Assembly (NCBI GenBank): GCA_022745215.1
Contig: JAIIWC010000030.1
Coordinates: 1 to 20,318 of the forward strand
Reading direction: 5' to 3'
Origin: Collinsella sp.
GTDB lineage: Bacteria > Actinomycetota > Coriobacteriia > Coriobacteriales > Coriobacteriaceae
DNA: 20,318 bases
Shown piece by piece: positions 12,854-20,318 of the stretch; the first letter of the stretch is position 1, and each line of letters opens with the position of its first letter. Under the pieces are notes generated by a model, which saw only the letters and a program-made list of their open reading frames with translations, was not told where the DNA came from and ran no database searches. Both the position numbers and the translations under genes were made by a program.

Positions 12854-14259
12854 ATGAGCACCCCCAACAATCCGACCGCACGCTGCGCGATGCCCGCATT
12901 CTGACGCTTCGTATTTGGGCCGTCGTCGGTTGCATCGTTATCGCCGCTGTCATCTTTAACCTTATGGGCATCCTGGCGCCGGTTATCGAGTTCCTCGCTG
13001 TCGGTTCCATCATCGCTTTTGTGATGTCACCGATCACCAATTGGCTCGAGCATCACGGCGTCGGTCGTGGCATCGGTTCGCTCATCGCGCTCATCGTGGT
13101 TGTGGCGGTGCTCGTTGGCGTCGTCTGCATCCTGTCGCCGATTCTGTTCGGCCAGATTATGGAAGTCCTGAGCCGTCTGCCCGCGCAGCTTCGCGTTGCG
13201 GGCGGCGACCTCAATGAGATGATCTCACACGCCAAGACGCTCAACAACACGCCGCTCAAGGAGTATCTGGACGACAATCTTTCTTCGCTGGTTACCGTGG
13301 CGTCGAAGTATGTCTCGCAAATCGCTGCCGAGCTCGGTCGCGGTGTATTCCCGCTCATCACCAACACGGCCTCGCAGCTGTTCGTCATCTTCCTGGGCCT
13401 GGTGCTTGCCTATTGGATGGCCTGCGACTACCCTCGCATGCACCACGAGATCTGCACCATTATCGGTCAGGAAAAAGAGACCTCGTACCGCTTTATGGTC
13501 GCCATTCTGTCGCGCTCGGTGGGCGGCTACATGCGTGGCATGGTCGTGACGTCCATCTGCGGCGGTTTCCTCGCCTTTATCGGTTTTATGATCATCGGCC
13601 ATCCGTATGCGGCGCTCATGGCTATCTTCACCGGCATCATGCATTTGGTTCCGGTCGTCGGCCCCTGGGTGAGCGCGGCAATCGCCACAGTGCTCGGTTT
13701 CATGTTCAGCCCCATGTTGGCGTTGTGGACGCTCATCGTGACGATGGTCGCGCAAAACGTCACCGATAACGTGATTTCGCCTAAGGTCATGCAGAGCTCG
13801 GTGCAGGTGCATCCCATCATGAGCCTCACGGCGCTCGTTATTGGCTCGGCACTCATGGGGCCCATCGGCATGATTATTGCTATCCCGCTGTGTGCGGCCC
13901 TCAAAGGTATCTTCGTGTACTACTTCGAGAATGAGACCGGCCGCCAACTTGTGGCCTATGACGGCGCCGTGTTTAAGGGCACGCCGTATCGCGATGCCGA
14001 GGGCAACCCGGTCGCCGCCTACGACGCGCTTGGGGACGATACGTTCATCTATGAGTCCGAGCTCATCGGTAACGAGACTGCGCCCGAGGCCAAGGCCATG
14101 CCCAAGCCTGAGCTCGATAATCCCTGGATTAAGCTCTCTGGTCCGCAGCCCGATGCCACGGGCTTCTTCAAGAACCCCTTTGCCAAGGACGATGACTCCA
14201 ACACGGACGACGATACCAAAACCGGCATCGACGGCTCCATGGACGATGACGACAAGTAG
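12850..14259 (+). CDS. AI-2E family (DUF20/PerM-like) membrane transporter
   Basis: The 469-residue protein has about seven to eight hydrophobic helices between residues 20 and 360 in the layout of the AI-2E/PerM family: two N-terminal pairs, a soluble amphipathic segment (about 105-165) and a C-terminal cluster including GIMHLVPVVGPWVSAAIATVLG and a conserved PIGMIIAIPL stretch. Members have been linked to autoinducer-2 export or sodium/proton exchange, but substrate cannot be told from sequence. A cytoplasmic tail of about 110 residues ends in an Asp-rich stretch (DDDSNTDDDTKTG and DDDDK), longer than the family norm. The ATG at 12850 overlaps the sigma-factor stop by 4 bases, with no close ribosome site, so translation is probably coupled. 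A strong terminator follows at 14310-14339. Confidence 0.85.
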   Translation: MNEHPQQSDRTLRDARILTLRIWAVVGCIVIAAVIFNLMGILAPVIEFLAVGSIIAFVMSPITNWLEHHGVGRGIGSLIALIVVVAVLVGVVCILSPILFGQIMEVLSRLPAQLRVAGGDLNEMISHAKTLNNTPLKEYLDDNLSSLVTVASKYVSQIAAELGRGVFPLITNTASQLFVIFLGLVLAYWMACDYPRMHHEICTIIGQEKETSYRFMVAILSRSVGGYMRGMVVTSICGGFLAFIGFMIIGHPYAALMAIFTGIMHLVPVVGPWVSAAIATVLGFMFSPMLALWTLIVTMVAQNVTDNVISPKVMQSSVQVHPIMSLTALVIGSALMGPIGMIIAIPLCAALKGIFVYYFENETGRQLVAYDGAVFKGTPYRDAEGNPVAAYDALGDDTFIYESELIGNETAPEAKAMPKPELDNPWIKLSGPQPDATGFFKNPFAKDDDSNTDDDTKTGIDGSMDDDDK

Positions 14260-14309
14260 CGGGGTAATTCGGGCTAACATTCATACGCGCTAACATGCAA
14301 TTTCGCTGA

Positions 14310-14339
14310 AGGGCCGGCATTGTGCCGGCCCTCTTTTTT
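14310..14339 (+). terminator. Rho-independent terminator of the sigma operon
   Basis: AGGGCCGGCA (14310-14319) pairs perfectly with TGCCGGCCCT (14323-14332) through a 3-base loop, then C and six T residues (14334-14339). It separates the sigma-factor operon from alaS. Confidence 0.93.
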
Positions 14340-14365
14340 GCACAGGCGCGGTGGGATGGTAATAT
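14338..14365 (+). promoter_or_regulatory. Probable alaS promoter
   Basis: TAATAT (14360-14365) is a good -10. TTGCAC (14338-14343) could be the -35 with 16 bases between, or TTTGCA (14337-14342) with 17. The -35 lies in the T-tract of the preceding terminator. The expected start near 14372 gives a 40-base leader, too short for a T-box. Confidence 0.55.
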
Positions 14366-14411
14366 CGTTACGTTTGAACTGTTTCGATGTGAAACCGAGG
14401 AGATTCCCTCT

Positions 14412-17069
14412 ATGAGTGCTGACTACCCGTCAATGACTACGGCTGAGATTCGTTCTAAGTTCCTCAACTTCTTTGAGGAGCGCGGTCTTAAGCTCTATCC
14501 TTCTTCGTCCCTCGTCCCCGACGATCCTTCGCTGCTGCTTGCCAACGCCGGCATGAACCAGTTTAAGGAGTATTACCAGGGCAAGAAGACCATGAAGGAG
14601 ATCGGCGCAATCTCTTGCCAGAAGTGCGTCCGCACCAACGACATCGATTGCATCGGCGAGGACGGCCGTCACCTGTCCTTCTTTGAGATGCTCGGCGACT
14701 TCTCCTTTGGTGGCGTCTCCAAGCAGCAGGCCTGCGCTTGGGCATTTGAGCTCATCACCAAGGAGTTCAAGCTGCCGCTCGACCGCCTGTACTTCACCGT
14801 CTTTACCGAGGACGACGAGACCCATGACGTGTGGCGCTCCCTGGGCGTTGCCGAGGACCACATTTCCCGTCTGGGCGAGGACGACAATTTCTGGGCCGCT
14901 GGCCCCACCGGCCCCTGCGGTCCGTGCTCCGAGATCTACTTTGACATGGGCGAGGAGGTCGGCTGCGGCAAGCCCGACTGCAAGCCCGGCTGCGACTGCG
15001 ACCGCTTCCTTGAGTTCTGGAACCTTGTGTTTACCCAGTACGACCGCCAGGAGGACGGCTCCATGCCGGAGCTGCCGCACCGCAACCTCGATACGGGCAT
15101 GGGCCTGGAGCGCATGGCCGCCATCATGCAGCACAAGACCGCCAACTACGACGGCGATCTGATGCAGCACCTCATCAAGCTGGGCGAGGAGATCAGCGGC
15201 AAGACCTATGTCGCCGACGATTACTCTGGTGCTAGCCGCTCCCTGCGCATCATCGCCGACCACTCCCGTGCTGTCGACTTCATGATCTCCGACGGCATCC
15301 TGCCCGGTAACGAGGGTCGCGAGTACGTCCTGCGCCGCCTGCTCCGCCGCGCCGTTTTCCACGGTCGCCTGCTGGGCATCGAGGGCGCCTTCCTGACTAA
15401 GTTTATCGACGAGGTCAACGCTCAGATGGGCGAGGCCTATCCCGAACTGCTCAAGAACGTCGCACTTGTCAAGGGCATTGTCGCCTCCGAGGAGGAGCGC
15501 TTCTCCACGACGCTTGACAACGGCCGCGTCTATCTGGACGAAGCCCTGGCCGCACTTGCCGAGGGCGCTGTCCTTCCGGGCGACGTTGCCTTTAAGCTGC
15601 ACGACACCTTTGGTTTCCCCATCGATCTGACCGTCGAGATCGCCGGCGCCGCTGGCCACGACGTCGACATGGATGGCTTTACCGGTTGCATGGAGGACCA
15701 GAAGGCCCGCGCCCGCGCCAATGCCAAGGGCGATGCCTGGGGCAGCTTCAACGACGTGTGGGTCGAGCTTTCGGACAAGGTCGCCGCGACCGAGTTCGAC
15801 GGCTATGACAACGATGTGATCGAGGGCGCCAAGGTTGTCGCCATCGTGCGCAACGGCGAGTCCGTCGAGACCGCTGTCGCCGGCGAGGACGTCGAGGTCG
15901 TGCTCGACCGCACCCCGTTCTATGCCGAGATGGGTGGTCAGCAGGGCGACGCCGGCGAGCTTTCCGCCGAGGGCGTTGCGCTGACCGTTGCCGATACCAA
16001 GAACCACAACGGCCTGTATGCCCACGTCGCGCACGTTGCCGAGGGCACGCTGACCGTCGGCGCTACCGTGACTGCCGCGCTCGACGCCGAGCGTCGTGGT
16101 TTCCTGCGCCGCAACCACACCGCCACGCACCTGCTCGACGCTGCCCTTAAGCAGGTCCTGGGTGAGCATGTCTCCCAGGCCGGCTCGCTGGTGACGCCCG
16201 AGCACCTGCGCTTTGACTTCACGCACTTCGAGGCCCTGTCCTCCGAGCAGCTCAAGGCTGTTGAGGACCTGGTCAACCAGCAGATCTTCGCTTCCAAGCC
16301 GGTCGTGACCCGCGTCATGGGCATCGACGAGGCCAAGGCCGCTGGCGCTGTTGCCCTGTTCGGCGAGAAGTACGGCGATGTCGTCCGCGTTGTCTCCGTG
16401 GGCGCCGAGGACCAGCCGTTCTCTCGCGAGCTCTGCGGTGGTACGCATGCCGCCAACACTGCCGAGATCGGCCTGTTCAAGATCATTTCCGAGTCCTCCA
16501 CGGGCTCGAACGTCCGTCGTATCGAGGCCGTGACCTCCAAGGGCGCGCTCGACTACATGGCCGACCGCCTGGCACTCGTTGACGCCGCCGCCGCTGCGCT
16601 CAAGTGCCGCGTCGACGAGGTTCCCGCCCGCGTTGAGAACCTGCAGGCCGAGCTGCGCGAGACGTCCAACAAGCTCAAGAAGGCGCTCACCGGTGGCTCC
16701 TCCGATGCGATCTCCAACGCCATCGAGGGTGCCGTTGAGGTTAACGGTTACAAGCTCGTTGTCGCCGAGCTTCAGGGCCTCGAGGCCGCTGACCTGCGTA
16801 ACGTTTGGGATACCGTGCACCAGAAGGTCGCCGGCCCCGTCGCCTGCGTCGTTGCCAGCGTGACCGAGAAGGGCACCCCGGCCCTGCTCGCCGCCGGTTC
16901 CGATGACGCCGTCAAAGCCGGTTTCCACGCCGGTAACGTGATCAAGCAGATCGCGGGCCTGGTCGACGGCCGCGGTGGCGGTCGTCCCAACATGGCCCAG
17001 GCCGGTGGCAAGAACGCCGCCGGTATCGCCGATGCCCTCGCGGCCGCTAAGACCGCGCTCGGCGCCTAA
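14412..17069 (+). CDS. alaS: Alanyl-tRNA synthetase
   Basis: This 885-residue class II synthetase charges tRNA-Ala and edits misactivated Ser and Gly. The N-terminal catalytic core starts MTTAEIRSKFLNFFEERG and contains the motif-2 region and GPTGPCGPCSEI; a CGKPDCKPGCDCD cysteine cluster follows, then FLEFWNLVF. The editing domain has H569-x3-H573 (in NHTATHLL) and C675-x3-H679 (in CGGTH), the zinc-binding set. The C-terminal DHHA1 domain ends with the GGGRPNMAQAGG motif. The ATG at 14412 is chosen because GAGGAG (14397-14402) lies 9 bases upstream; an in-frame start at 14322 would fall inside the terminator. Only 17 bases separate it from ruvX, so it leads a long operon. Confidence 0.97.
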   Translation: MSADYPSMTTAEIRSKFLNFFEERGLKLYPSSSLVPDDPSLLLANAGMNQFKEYYQGKKTMKEIGAISCQKCVRTNDIDCIGEDGRHLSFFEMLGDFSFGGVSKQQACAWAFELITKEFKLPLDRLYFTVFTEDDETHDVWRSLGVAEDHISRLGEDDNFWAAGPTGPCGPCSEIYFDMGEEVGCGKPDCKPGCDCDRFLEFWNLVFTQYDRQEDGSMPELPHRNLDTGMGLERMAAIMQHKTANYDGDLMQHLIKLGEEISGKTYVADDYSGASRSLRIIADHSRAVDFMISDGILPGNEGREYVLRRLLRRAVFHGRLLGIEGAFLTKFIDEVNAQMGEAYPELLKNVALVKGIVASEEERFSTTLDNGRVYLDEALAALAEGAVLPGDVAFKLHDTFGFPIDLTVEIAGAAGHDVDMDGFTGCMEDQKARARANAKGDAWGSFNDVWVELSDKVAATEFDGYDNDVIEGAKVVAIVRNGESVETAVAGEDVEVVLDRTPFYAEMGGQQGDAGELSAEGVALTVADTKNHNGLYAHVAHVAEGTLTVGATVTAALDAERRGFLRRNHTATHLLDAALKQVLGEHVSQAGSLVTPEHLRFDFTHFEALSSEQLKAVEDLVNQQIFASKPVVTRVMGIDEAKAAGAVALFGEKYGDVVRVVSVGAEDQPFSRELCGGTHAANTAEIGLFKIISESSTGSNVRRIEAVTSKGALDYMADRLALVDAAAAALKCRVDEVPARVENLQAELRETSNKLKKALTGGSSDAISNAIEGAVEVNGYKLVVAELQGLEAADLRNVWDTVHQKVAGPVACVVASVTEKGTPALLAAGSDDAVKAGFHAGNVIKQIAGLVDGRGGGRPNMAQAGGKNAAGIADALAAAKTALGA

Positions 17070-17086
17070 GAATCTAGGTAATCGCT

Positions 17087-17515
17087 GTGGTCGCGCTTGC
17101 GCTGGACATAGGGGAGACCAGGATCGGCATCGCCGTCTCGAGCCGTGATGGCAAGATGGCGATGCCTGTCAAGGTGCTCCCGGCTGCAGAGGTCACCGGT
17201 ATGGCCAAGACGTTCCGCTACCTGGTCGAGGACTATGAGCCCGATATCCTGGTAAGTGGGCGTCCCCTGACCATGGCCGGTGAGCCCGGTCCCCAGGCCG
17301 AGCGTGTTGCCGCTGTTGCGCAAAAGATTGCCGACGAGCTCGATCTTCCGTTGGAGTTTGAGGACGAGCGCCTGTCCTCGCAAGAGGCCAAGCGTATCCT
17401 GCGCGAGCAGGGCCTCAACGAAAAACAGATGAGGGGCAAGATTGACATGATTGCCGCCAGCCTGTTTTTGCAGACGTGGCTTGATCGTAAAAACGAGGAG
17501 GTTTCGCATGCCTAG
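17087..17515 (+). CDS. ruvX: Holliday junction resolvase-like protein YqgF/RuvX
   Basis: The 142-residue protein has the RNase H-like fold of the YqgF family, implicated in 16S rRNA 5'-end maturation and as a possible resolvase. Motifs: ALDIGETRIGIAVS (5-18, with Asp7 catalytic), GRPLTMAGEPGPQ in the middle, and FEDERLSSQEAKR near the end with the acidic DE pair. Its length is normal. The start is GTG at 17087 with a weak AGGTAA nearby. It follows alaS by 17 bases and its end overlaps the mltG start by 8 bases. The alaS-ruvX-mltG order is conserved in many Actinomycetota and Firmicutes. Confidence 0.94.
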   Translation: MVALALDIGETRIGIAVSSRDGKMAMPVKVLPAAEVTGMAKTFRYLVEDYEPDILVSGRPLTMAGEPGPQAERVAAVAQKIADELDLPLEFEDERLSSQEAKRILREQGLNEKQMRGKIDMIAASLFLQTWLDRKNEEVSHA

Positions 17516-18941
17516 CGCTCCCGATCCGCGCCAGCCGAATCGTACACGTCAGCCGGCGTCGCGCCCTGCCCAGCCTGGCCAGCGTCCGGCACAGCCGACC
17601 CAGCGCGCAGCTCAGTCTGCCGCGCGCCCGGTGCAGTCCTCCTCTCGTTCGGCCCAACCTGTTCAACGGACGGGTCAGCAGCCTTCTGCTCGTTCGGTTC
17701 AGTATCCGGCTTCTCACGCGGCTCAGCAGCCCACTGCTCGTTCGGCTCAGCCTGCAGGCGGTGCTCGCTTTAAGCAACAGGTACCTACCCAGCGAACGCA
17801 GGTCCCCCAATCGCATTCGCATCACGCTCGCGGTTCGCATGGCGTTGCTCCGGCGACTCGCTCGAGCTACAACACGCATGCTCGTCGCGGTGCTCAAAAG
17901 AAGAGTTCTCCGGTTCCTATGATCATCGGCGTTGTGGTGGCCGTTATCGCGCTTGCTACTATCGCTTTCTTTGTCGTGCCTGCCGTCAAGGGCTTCTTTG
18001 CCGGTGAGGATACGAAGGTCACGGCTGGTCAGCAGGTTACGGTGACCATTCCCGATGGCGCCTCGGGTGATGCCATCGCTTCGATTCTCTCCGAGAACCA
18101 TATCGTCGAAGACCCCAAGGATTATTACGCGGCGGTCAAAAAGCTCAATGCCGATATGTCGCTTAAGCCTGGCACCTACTCGTTTACCACGCTCATGGAC
18201 GCGACCAAGGTTGTTCAGCAGCTCATGGAAGGCCCCAATGCGGGCTCCGATGCGCTGACTATCCCTGAGGGCCTAACGGTCGACCAGGTCGCCGATCGCG
18301 TCGCCAAGGCCTACGACAGCATCTCCAAGGAAGACTTCCTCAATCAGGCAAAGGCCTCCAACTATGTGAAGGACTATAGCTTCCTTGAGGGCGCCGCAAA
18401 CGATTCACTCGAGGGCTTCCTATTCCCCAAGACCTATTCGTTGGGTAAGGACCCTTCTGCCGATGATGTGATTCGCGCCATGCTTGACCAGTTCAACACC
18501 GAGTACAAGTCGCTTGACTTTGCGAGCTGCGAGGCCAAGATCAAGGAGCGCTATGGCGTGGAGATGTCCGATTACGACATCGTTAACCTTGCCTCGATCG
18601 TCGAGCGCGAGGGCCTCAACGCCGATCAGCGCGCGCATGTGGCATCGGTTTTCTATAACCGTCTGGCTGGCAAGCTCGATGGCCTGCGTTACCTCAATAG
18701 CGATGCGACCATGATGTATGTCACCGGCGGCGAGGTTACCGCCGACGACCTGCAGAGCGATAGCCCGTATAACACCTATAAGCACGAGGGCCTCCCGCCC
18801 ACGCCCATTTGCTCTCCGTCGCTCGAGGCGCTCAAGGCCACCCTTGAGCCGACCGACTCCGATGACCTGTATTTCTACATTACGCAGGACGAGGAGTATT
18901 TCTCGAAGACCTACGAAGAGCACCAACAGTCTTGGAATTGA
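17508..18941 (+). CDS. mltG: Endolytic transglycosylase MltG (YceG-like)
   Basis: MltG is a membrane-anchored lytic transglycosylase that cuts nascent glycan strands and is proposed to end peptidoglycan chain growth. The 477-residue protein has a cytoplasmic low-complexity N terminus of about 130 residues (Pro, Gln, Arg, Ser, Ala), one membrane helix (about 138-160), a LysM-like segment, and the YceG catalytic domain with the motif LEGFLFPKTY and ASIVERE, whose Glu366 corresponds to the catalytic Glu of E. coli MltG. The C terminus has NTYKHEGLPPTPICSPSLEAL, a conserved stretch. The ATG at 17508 is chosen because GAGGAGG (17495-17501) is 6 bases upstream. It overlaps ruvX by 8 bases. The long N-terminal tail is absent from E. 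coli MltG; such disordered cytoplasmic tails do occur in other Gram-positive homologues. Confidence 0.93.
   Translation: MPSAPDPRQPNRTRQPASRPAQPGQRPAQPTQRAAQSAARPVQSSSRSAQPVQRTGQQPSARSVQYPASHAAQQPTARSAQPAGGARFKQQVPTQRTQVPQSHSHHARGSHGVAPATRSSYNTHARRGAQKKSSPVPMIIGVVVAVIALATIAFFVVPAVKGFFAGEDTKVTAGQQVTVTIPDGASGDAIASILSENHIVEDPKDYYAAVKKLNADMSLKPGTYSFTTLMDATKVVQQLMEGPNAGSDALTIPEGLTVDQVADRVAKAYDSISKEDFLNQAKASNYVKDYSFLEGAANDSLEGFLFPKTYSLGKDPSADDVIRAMLDQFNTEYKSLDFASCEAKIKERYGVEMSDYDIVNLASIVEREGLNADQRAHVASVFYNRLAGKLDGLRYLNSDATMMYVTGGEVTADDLQSDSPYNTYKHEGLPPTPICSPSLEALKATLEPTDSDDLYFYITQDEEYFSKTYEEHQQSWN
17646..17753 (+). repeat. Imperfect tandem repeat inside mltG
   Basis: The string TCGTTCGG begins at 17645, 17690 and 17738, so unit lengths are 45 and 48 bases and in frame. 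In protein the units open with RSAQ (residue 47), RSVQ (62) and RSAQ (78), and the first two end QQPSA and QQPTA. Further Arg/Ala/Gln-Pro pieces (RPAQPGQRPAQPTQ) precede them. The repeat codes for a disordered basic stretch before the membrane helix. Confidence 0.7.
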
Positions 18942-18943
18942 TC

Positions 18944-19441
18944 ATGAGGATTTTTAGCCCCAAACGATATGTTGCCTCAGTCGACCGCGTCGACCTCGAT
19001 ACCCTGTGGGCCGACGGCAAGCGCGCCATTCTACTCGACCGCGATAACACCCTGGTGCCGCGCGATACCGAGCAGGTTCCCGCTGCGGTTTCAGCTTGGC
19101 TCGAAGCCGCCCATGCCAAGGGCTTTAAGCTTTGCATGGTGTCCAATAACTGGCATCGCGACCAGGTCATGGCATCGGCACGCGAGCTGGGGCTCGAGGC
19201 CATCAGCCACGCCATGAAGCCCGCCCCGTTTGCCCTGAAGGCGGGTCTTAAGCGTCTGGGCGCCACGGCCGACGAGGCCGTGCTGATCGGTGACCAGCTT
19301 TACACGGACGTGTGGAGCGGTAACTTTGCCGGCGTTGACACTATTCTGGTCAAGCCGCAGGCAACCCAGGACCTGTGGTACACGCAGATCTTCCGTATCT
19401 TTGAGCGCCGGGCCCTGCGCGACCTTCCCTGCGAGGAATAG
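18944..19441 (+). CDS. YqeG-family HAD phosphatase (IIIA type)
   Basis: The 165-residue protein is a haloacid-dehalogenase phosphatase of the YqeG group. The four HAD motifs are present: LLDRDNTL with nucleophile Asp32 and acid Asp34, MVSNN with Ser67, KPAPF with Lys92, and IGDQLYTDV with Asp117. Relatives include the mitochondrial phosphatidylglycerophosphate phosphatase Gep4, so a lipid-phosphate role is possible but not shown. I chose ATG at 18944, two bases after the mltG stop, because the in-frame TTG at 18932 has no ribosome site; GGAA at 18934-18937 is the only, weak, candidate, so coupling to mltG is likely. Confidence 0.87.
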   Translation: MRIFSPKRYVASVDRVDLDTLWADGKRAILLDRDNTLVPRDTEQVPAAVSAWLEAAHAKGFKLCMVSNNWHRDQVMASARELGLEAISHAMKPAPFALKAGLKRLGATADEAVLIGDQLYTDVWSGNFAGVDTILVKPQATQDLWYTQIFRIFERRALRDLPCEE

Positions 19442-19449
19442 GTTTCGCC

Positions 19450-19983
19450 ATGTCTCAGCACATCAAACACGGCTGCGACCATATCTTCTTTATCGGATTT
19501 TTGGGCGCGGGCAAGTCGACGCTTGCGCGCAACGTGGGCACTATGTTCAAGCGTCGATTTATCGATACCGATCGTTTGGTTGTGCGTCGATGCGGCAAGT
19601 CGGTGACCGAGATATTTGAGACCGAGGGCGAGGATCGTTTTCGCGAGCTCGAGACCTCGGCACTCCGTTCGCTTCAAAGCGAGCGCAGTCTGCTGGTATC
19701 GTGCGGGGGTGGTATCGTCGAGACGCCGGTGAACATTGAACTGATGCACGAGATGGGTACATGCGTGTACCTCGAAGGTGACTTTGAGGACTCGTTGCGC
19801 CAGATTCGCCGCTCCGATACCCGGCCCGATTTCCGCTCGCCCGAGCACGCTGCGCGCCTGTTTGAGCATCGCCGTCCGCTGTATCGCCAGGCCGCCGATA
19901 TTACCCTTGATATTCGCAACAAGTCCTTCGAGGACGTTTCCTACCTTTGTGCCGAGATGCTTTTGGAGCGTGGACTGCTATGA
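19450..19983 (+). CDS. aroK: Shikimate kinase
   Basis: This 177-residue P-loop kinase phosphorylates shikimate with ATP in the aromatic amino acid pathway. Walker A is GFLGAGKST (16-24); the shikimate-binding residues fit Asp39/Asp41 in FIDTDRL, Arg65 in DRFRELE, and the Gly-Gly-Gly at 86-88. The lid has Arg125 (TRPDF) and the adenine side has Arg142 in RRPLYRQAAD. Length matches AroK. The gene lies 8 bases after the HAD phosphatase, with GAGGA at 19432-19436, and its TGA overlaps the ATG of the next gene as ATGA, which pairs it with the aroB-like gene. Confidence 0.93.
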   Translation: MSQHIKHGCDHIFFIGFLGAGKSTLARNVGTMFKRRFIDTDRLVVRRCGKSVTEIFETEGEDRFRELETSALRSLQSERSLLVSCGGGIVETPVNIELMHEMGTCVYLEGDFEDSLRQIRRSDTRPDFRSPEHAARLFEHRRPLYRQAADITLDIRNKSFEDVSYLCAEMLLERGLL

Positions 19984-20318
19984 TTCGCCGTCAACTTATC
20001 AATTTCCAAAACCGCAGTGTCGATGTCCGCGTCGGATTGGGCGCGTTCGAGGAGCTGCCGCGCATGTTTGCCTCGGCTGTGGGCAAGCCTAAGCGCGCGA
20101 TGGTGGTTTGGAACGACGCCACATCCGAGCGTTTTGGCGAGGTCGTCGAGCATGCGCTGGTCGACGCCGGTTTTGCCGTGTCGCCGCTCGTCCTCGAGGT
20201 TTCGCCTGGCGGTGCTAAGCTGGCCGATGCCGATACCGTCTTTGGCGCCCTGTCGGCTAACGGCATTACCTGCGACGATCTCGTTGTCGCTGTCGGCGAC
20301 ACGGCGACCTGCTCGGTC
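19980..20318 (+). CDS. aroB: 3-dehydroquinate synthase-like protein, 5' part
   Basis: Only the first 113 codons lie in the window; the frame is open to the right edge. The protein starts MIRRQLINFQNRSVDVRVG and follows the AroB pattern: a Rossmann-like start, MVVWNDAT, then SPGGAKLADAD and DDLVVAVGD. AroB is an NAD- and metal-dependent cyclase that turns DAHP into 3-dehydroquinate. The call rests on this pattern and on the ATGA overlap with shikimate kinase. Two features are off: the usual PGE-x2-K reads PGGAK, and the NAD-binding GGGV-x-GD loop reads VGDTATCS. It could be a divergent AroB or a related sugar-phosphate cyclase; the metal ligands lie beyond the window. Confidence 0.75.
   Translation, partial: MIRRQLINFQNRSVDVRVGLGAFEELPRMFASAVGKPKRAMVVWNDATSERFGEVVEHALVDAGFAVSPLVLEVSPGGAKLADADTVFGALSANGITCDDLVVAVGDTATCSV

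Noticed and set aside
14260..14411. Possible T-box or other riboswitch before alaS
   Set aside because: Only about 40 bases lie between the predicted start and the ATG, with no T-box sequence or specifier-like loop.
14430..16928. An 832-codon open frame on the minus strand opposite alaS
   Set aside because: Same reason: a composition-driven shadow of alaS, with no ribosome site and no domain.
17646..17753. CRISPR-like array because of regularly spaced TCGTTCGG
   Set aside because: The repeats are in frame within mltG, imperfect, only three in number, and encode a biased peptide.

Overview
The window looks like a piece of chromosome from a high-GC Gram-positive bacterium. My best guess is a coriobacterium such as Collinsella (Actinomycetota). 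This rests on about 60% GC, strong C/G third-position bias, an actinobacterial-style alaS-ruvX-mltG run, a SigB/SigF-type sigma factor with an RsbW-like partner, and a lspA-RluA-family pair. The genus is an inference; no rRNA or other marker was available to test it. Every gene except the first lies on the plus strand. I see no insertion sequence, prophage, CRISPR array, tRNA or rRNA.

Region 1 (1-1330): about 120 bases of structured but unassigned DNA, two minus-strand terminator hairpins in tandem (125-177 and 200-236), and the minus-strand gene for an iron-containing, glycerol-dehydrogenase-like oxidoreductase. Region 2 (1432-4727): an extended -10 promoter, a complete isoleucine T-box riboswitch (specifier ATC at 1555-1557, T-box sequence at 1686-1703, mutually exclusive antiterminator and terminator), and ileS, closed by a strong terminator. 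Region 3 (4840-6452): lspA and an RluA-family pseudouridine synthase overlapping by one base. Region 4 (6471-8332): a membrane family-2 glycosyltransferase ending in a terminator that is a near-copy of the one at 200-236, then a very small A24 prepilin-peptidase-like protein. Region 5 (8364-11021): an HD-domain dGTPase-like protein and the RarA/MgsA AAA+ ATPase.

Region 6 (11030-14339) is the most interesting part. A membrane-anchored DUF948-like coiled-coil protein, an RsbW-like protein that has lost its ATP-binding motifs, a SigB/SigF-class sigma factor and an AI-2E-family membrane protein are joined by overlapping or nearly touching reading frames. A GGGTAC motif upstream resembles the -10 of SigB-type promoters. 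This looks like a self-contained general-stress or envelope-stress sigma module whose anti-sigma partner cannot work as a normal ATP-dependent RsbW kinase.

Region 7 (14338-20318): a promoter inside the preceding terminator's T-tract drives alaS, followed with very short gaps or overlaps by ruvX, mltG (with an unusual Pro/Gln/Arg/Ser-rich N-terminal repeat), a YqeG-type HAD phosphatase, aroK and the start of an aroB-like gene that runs off the window. This links tRNA charging, peptidoglycan chain termination and the shikimate pathway in one probable transcript.
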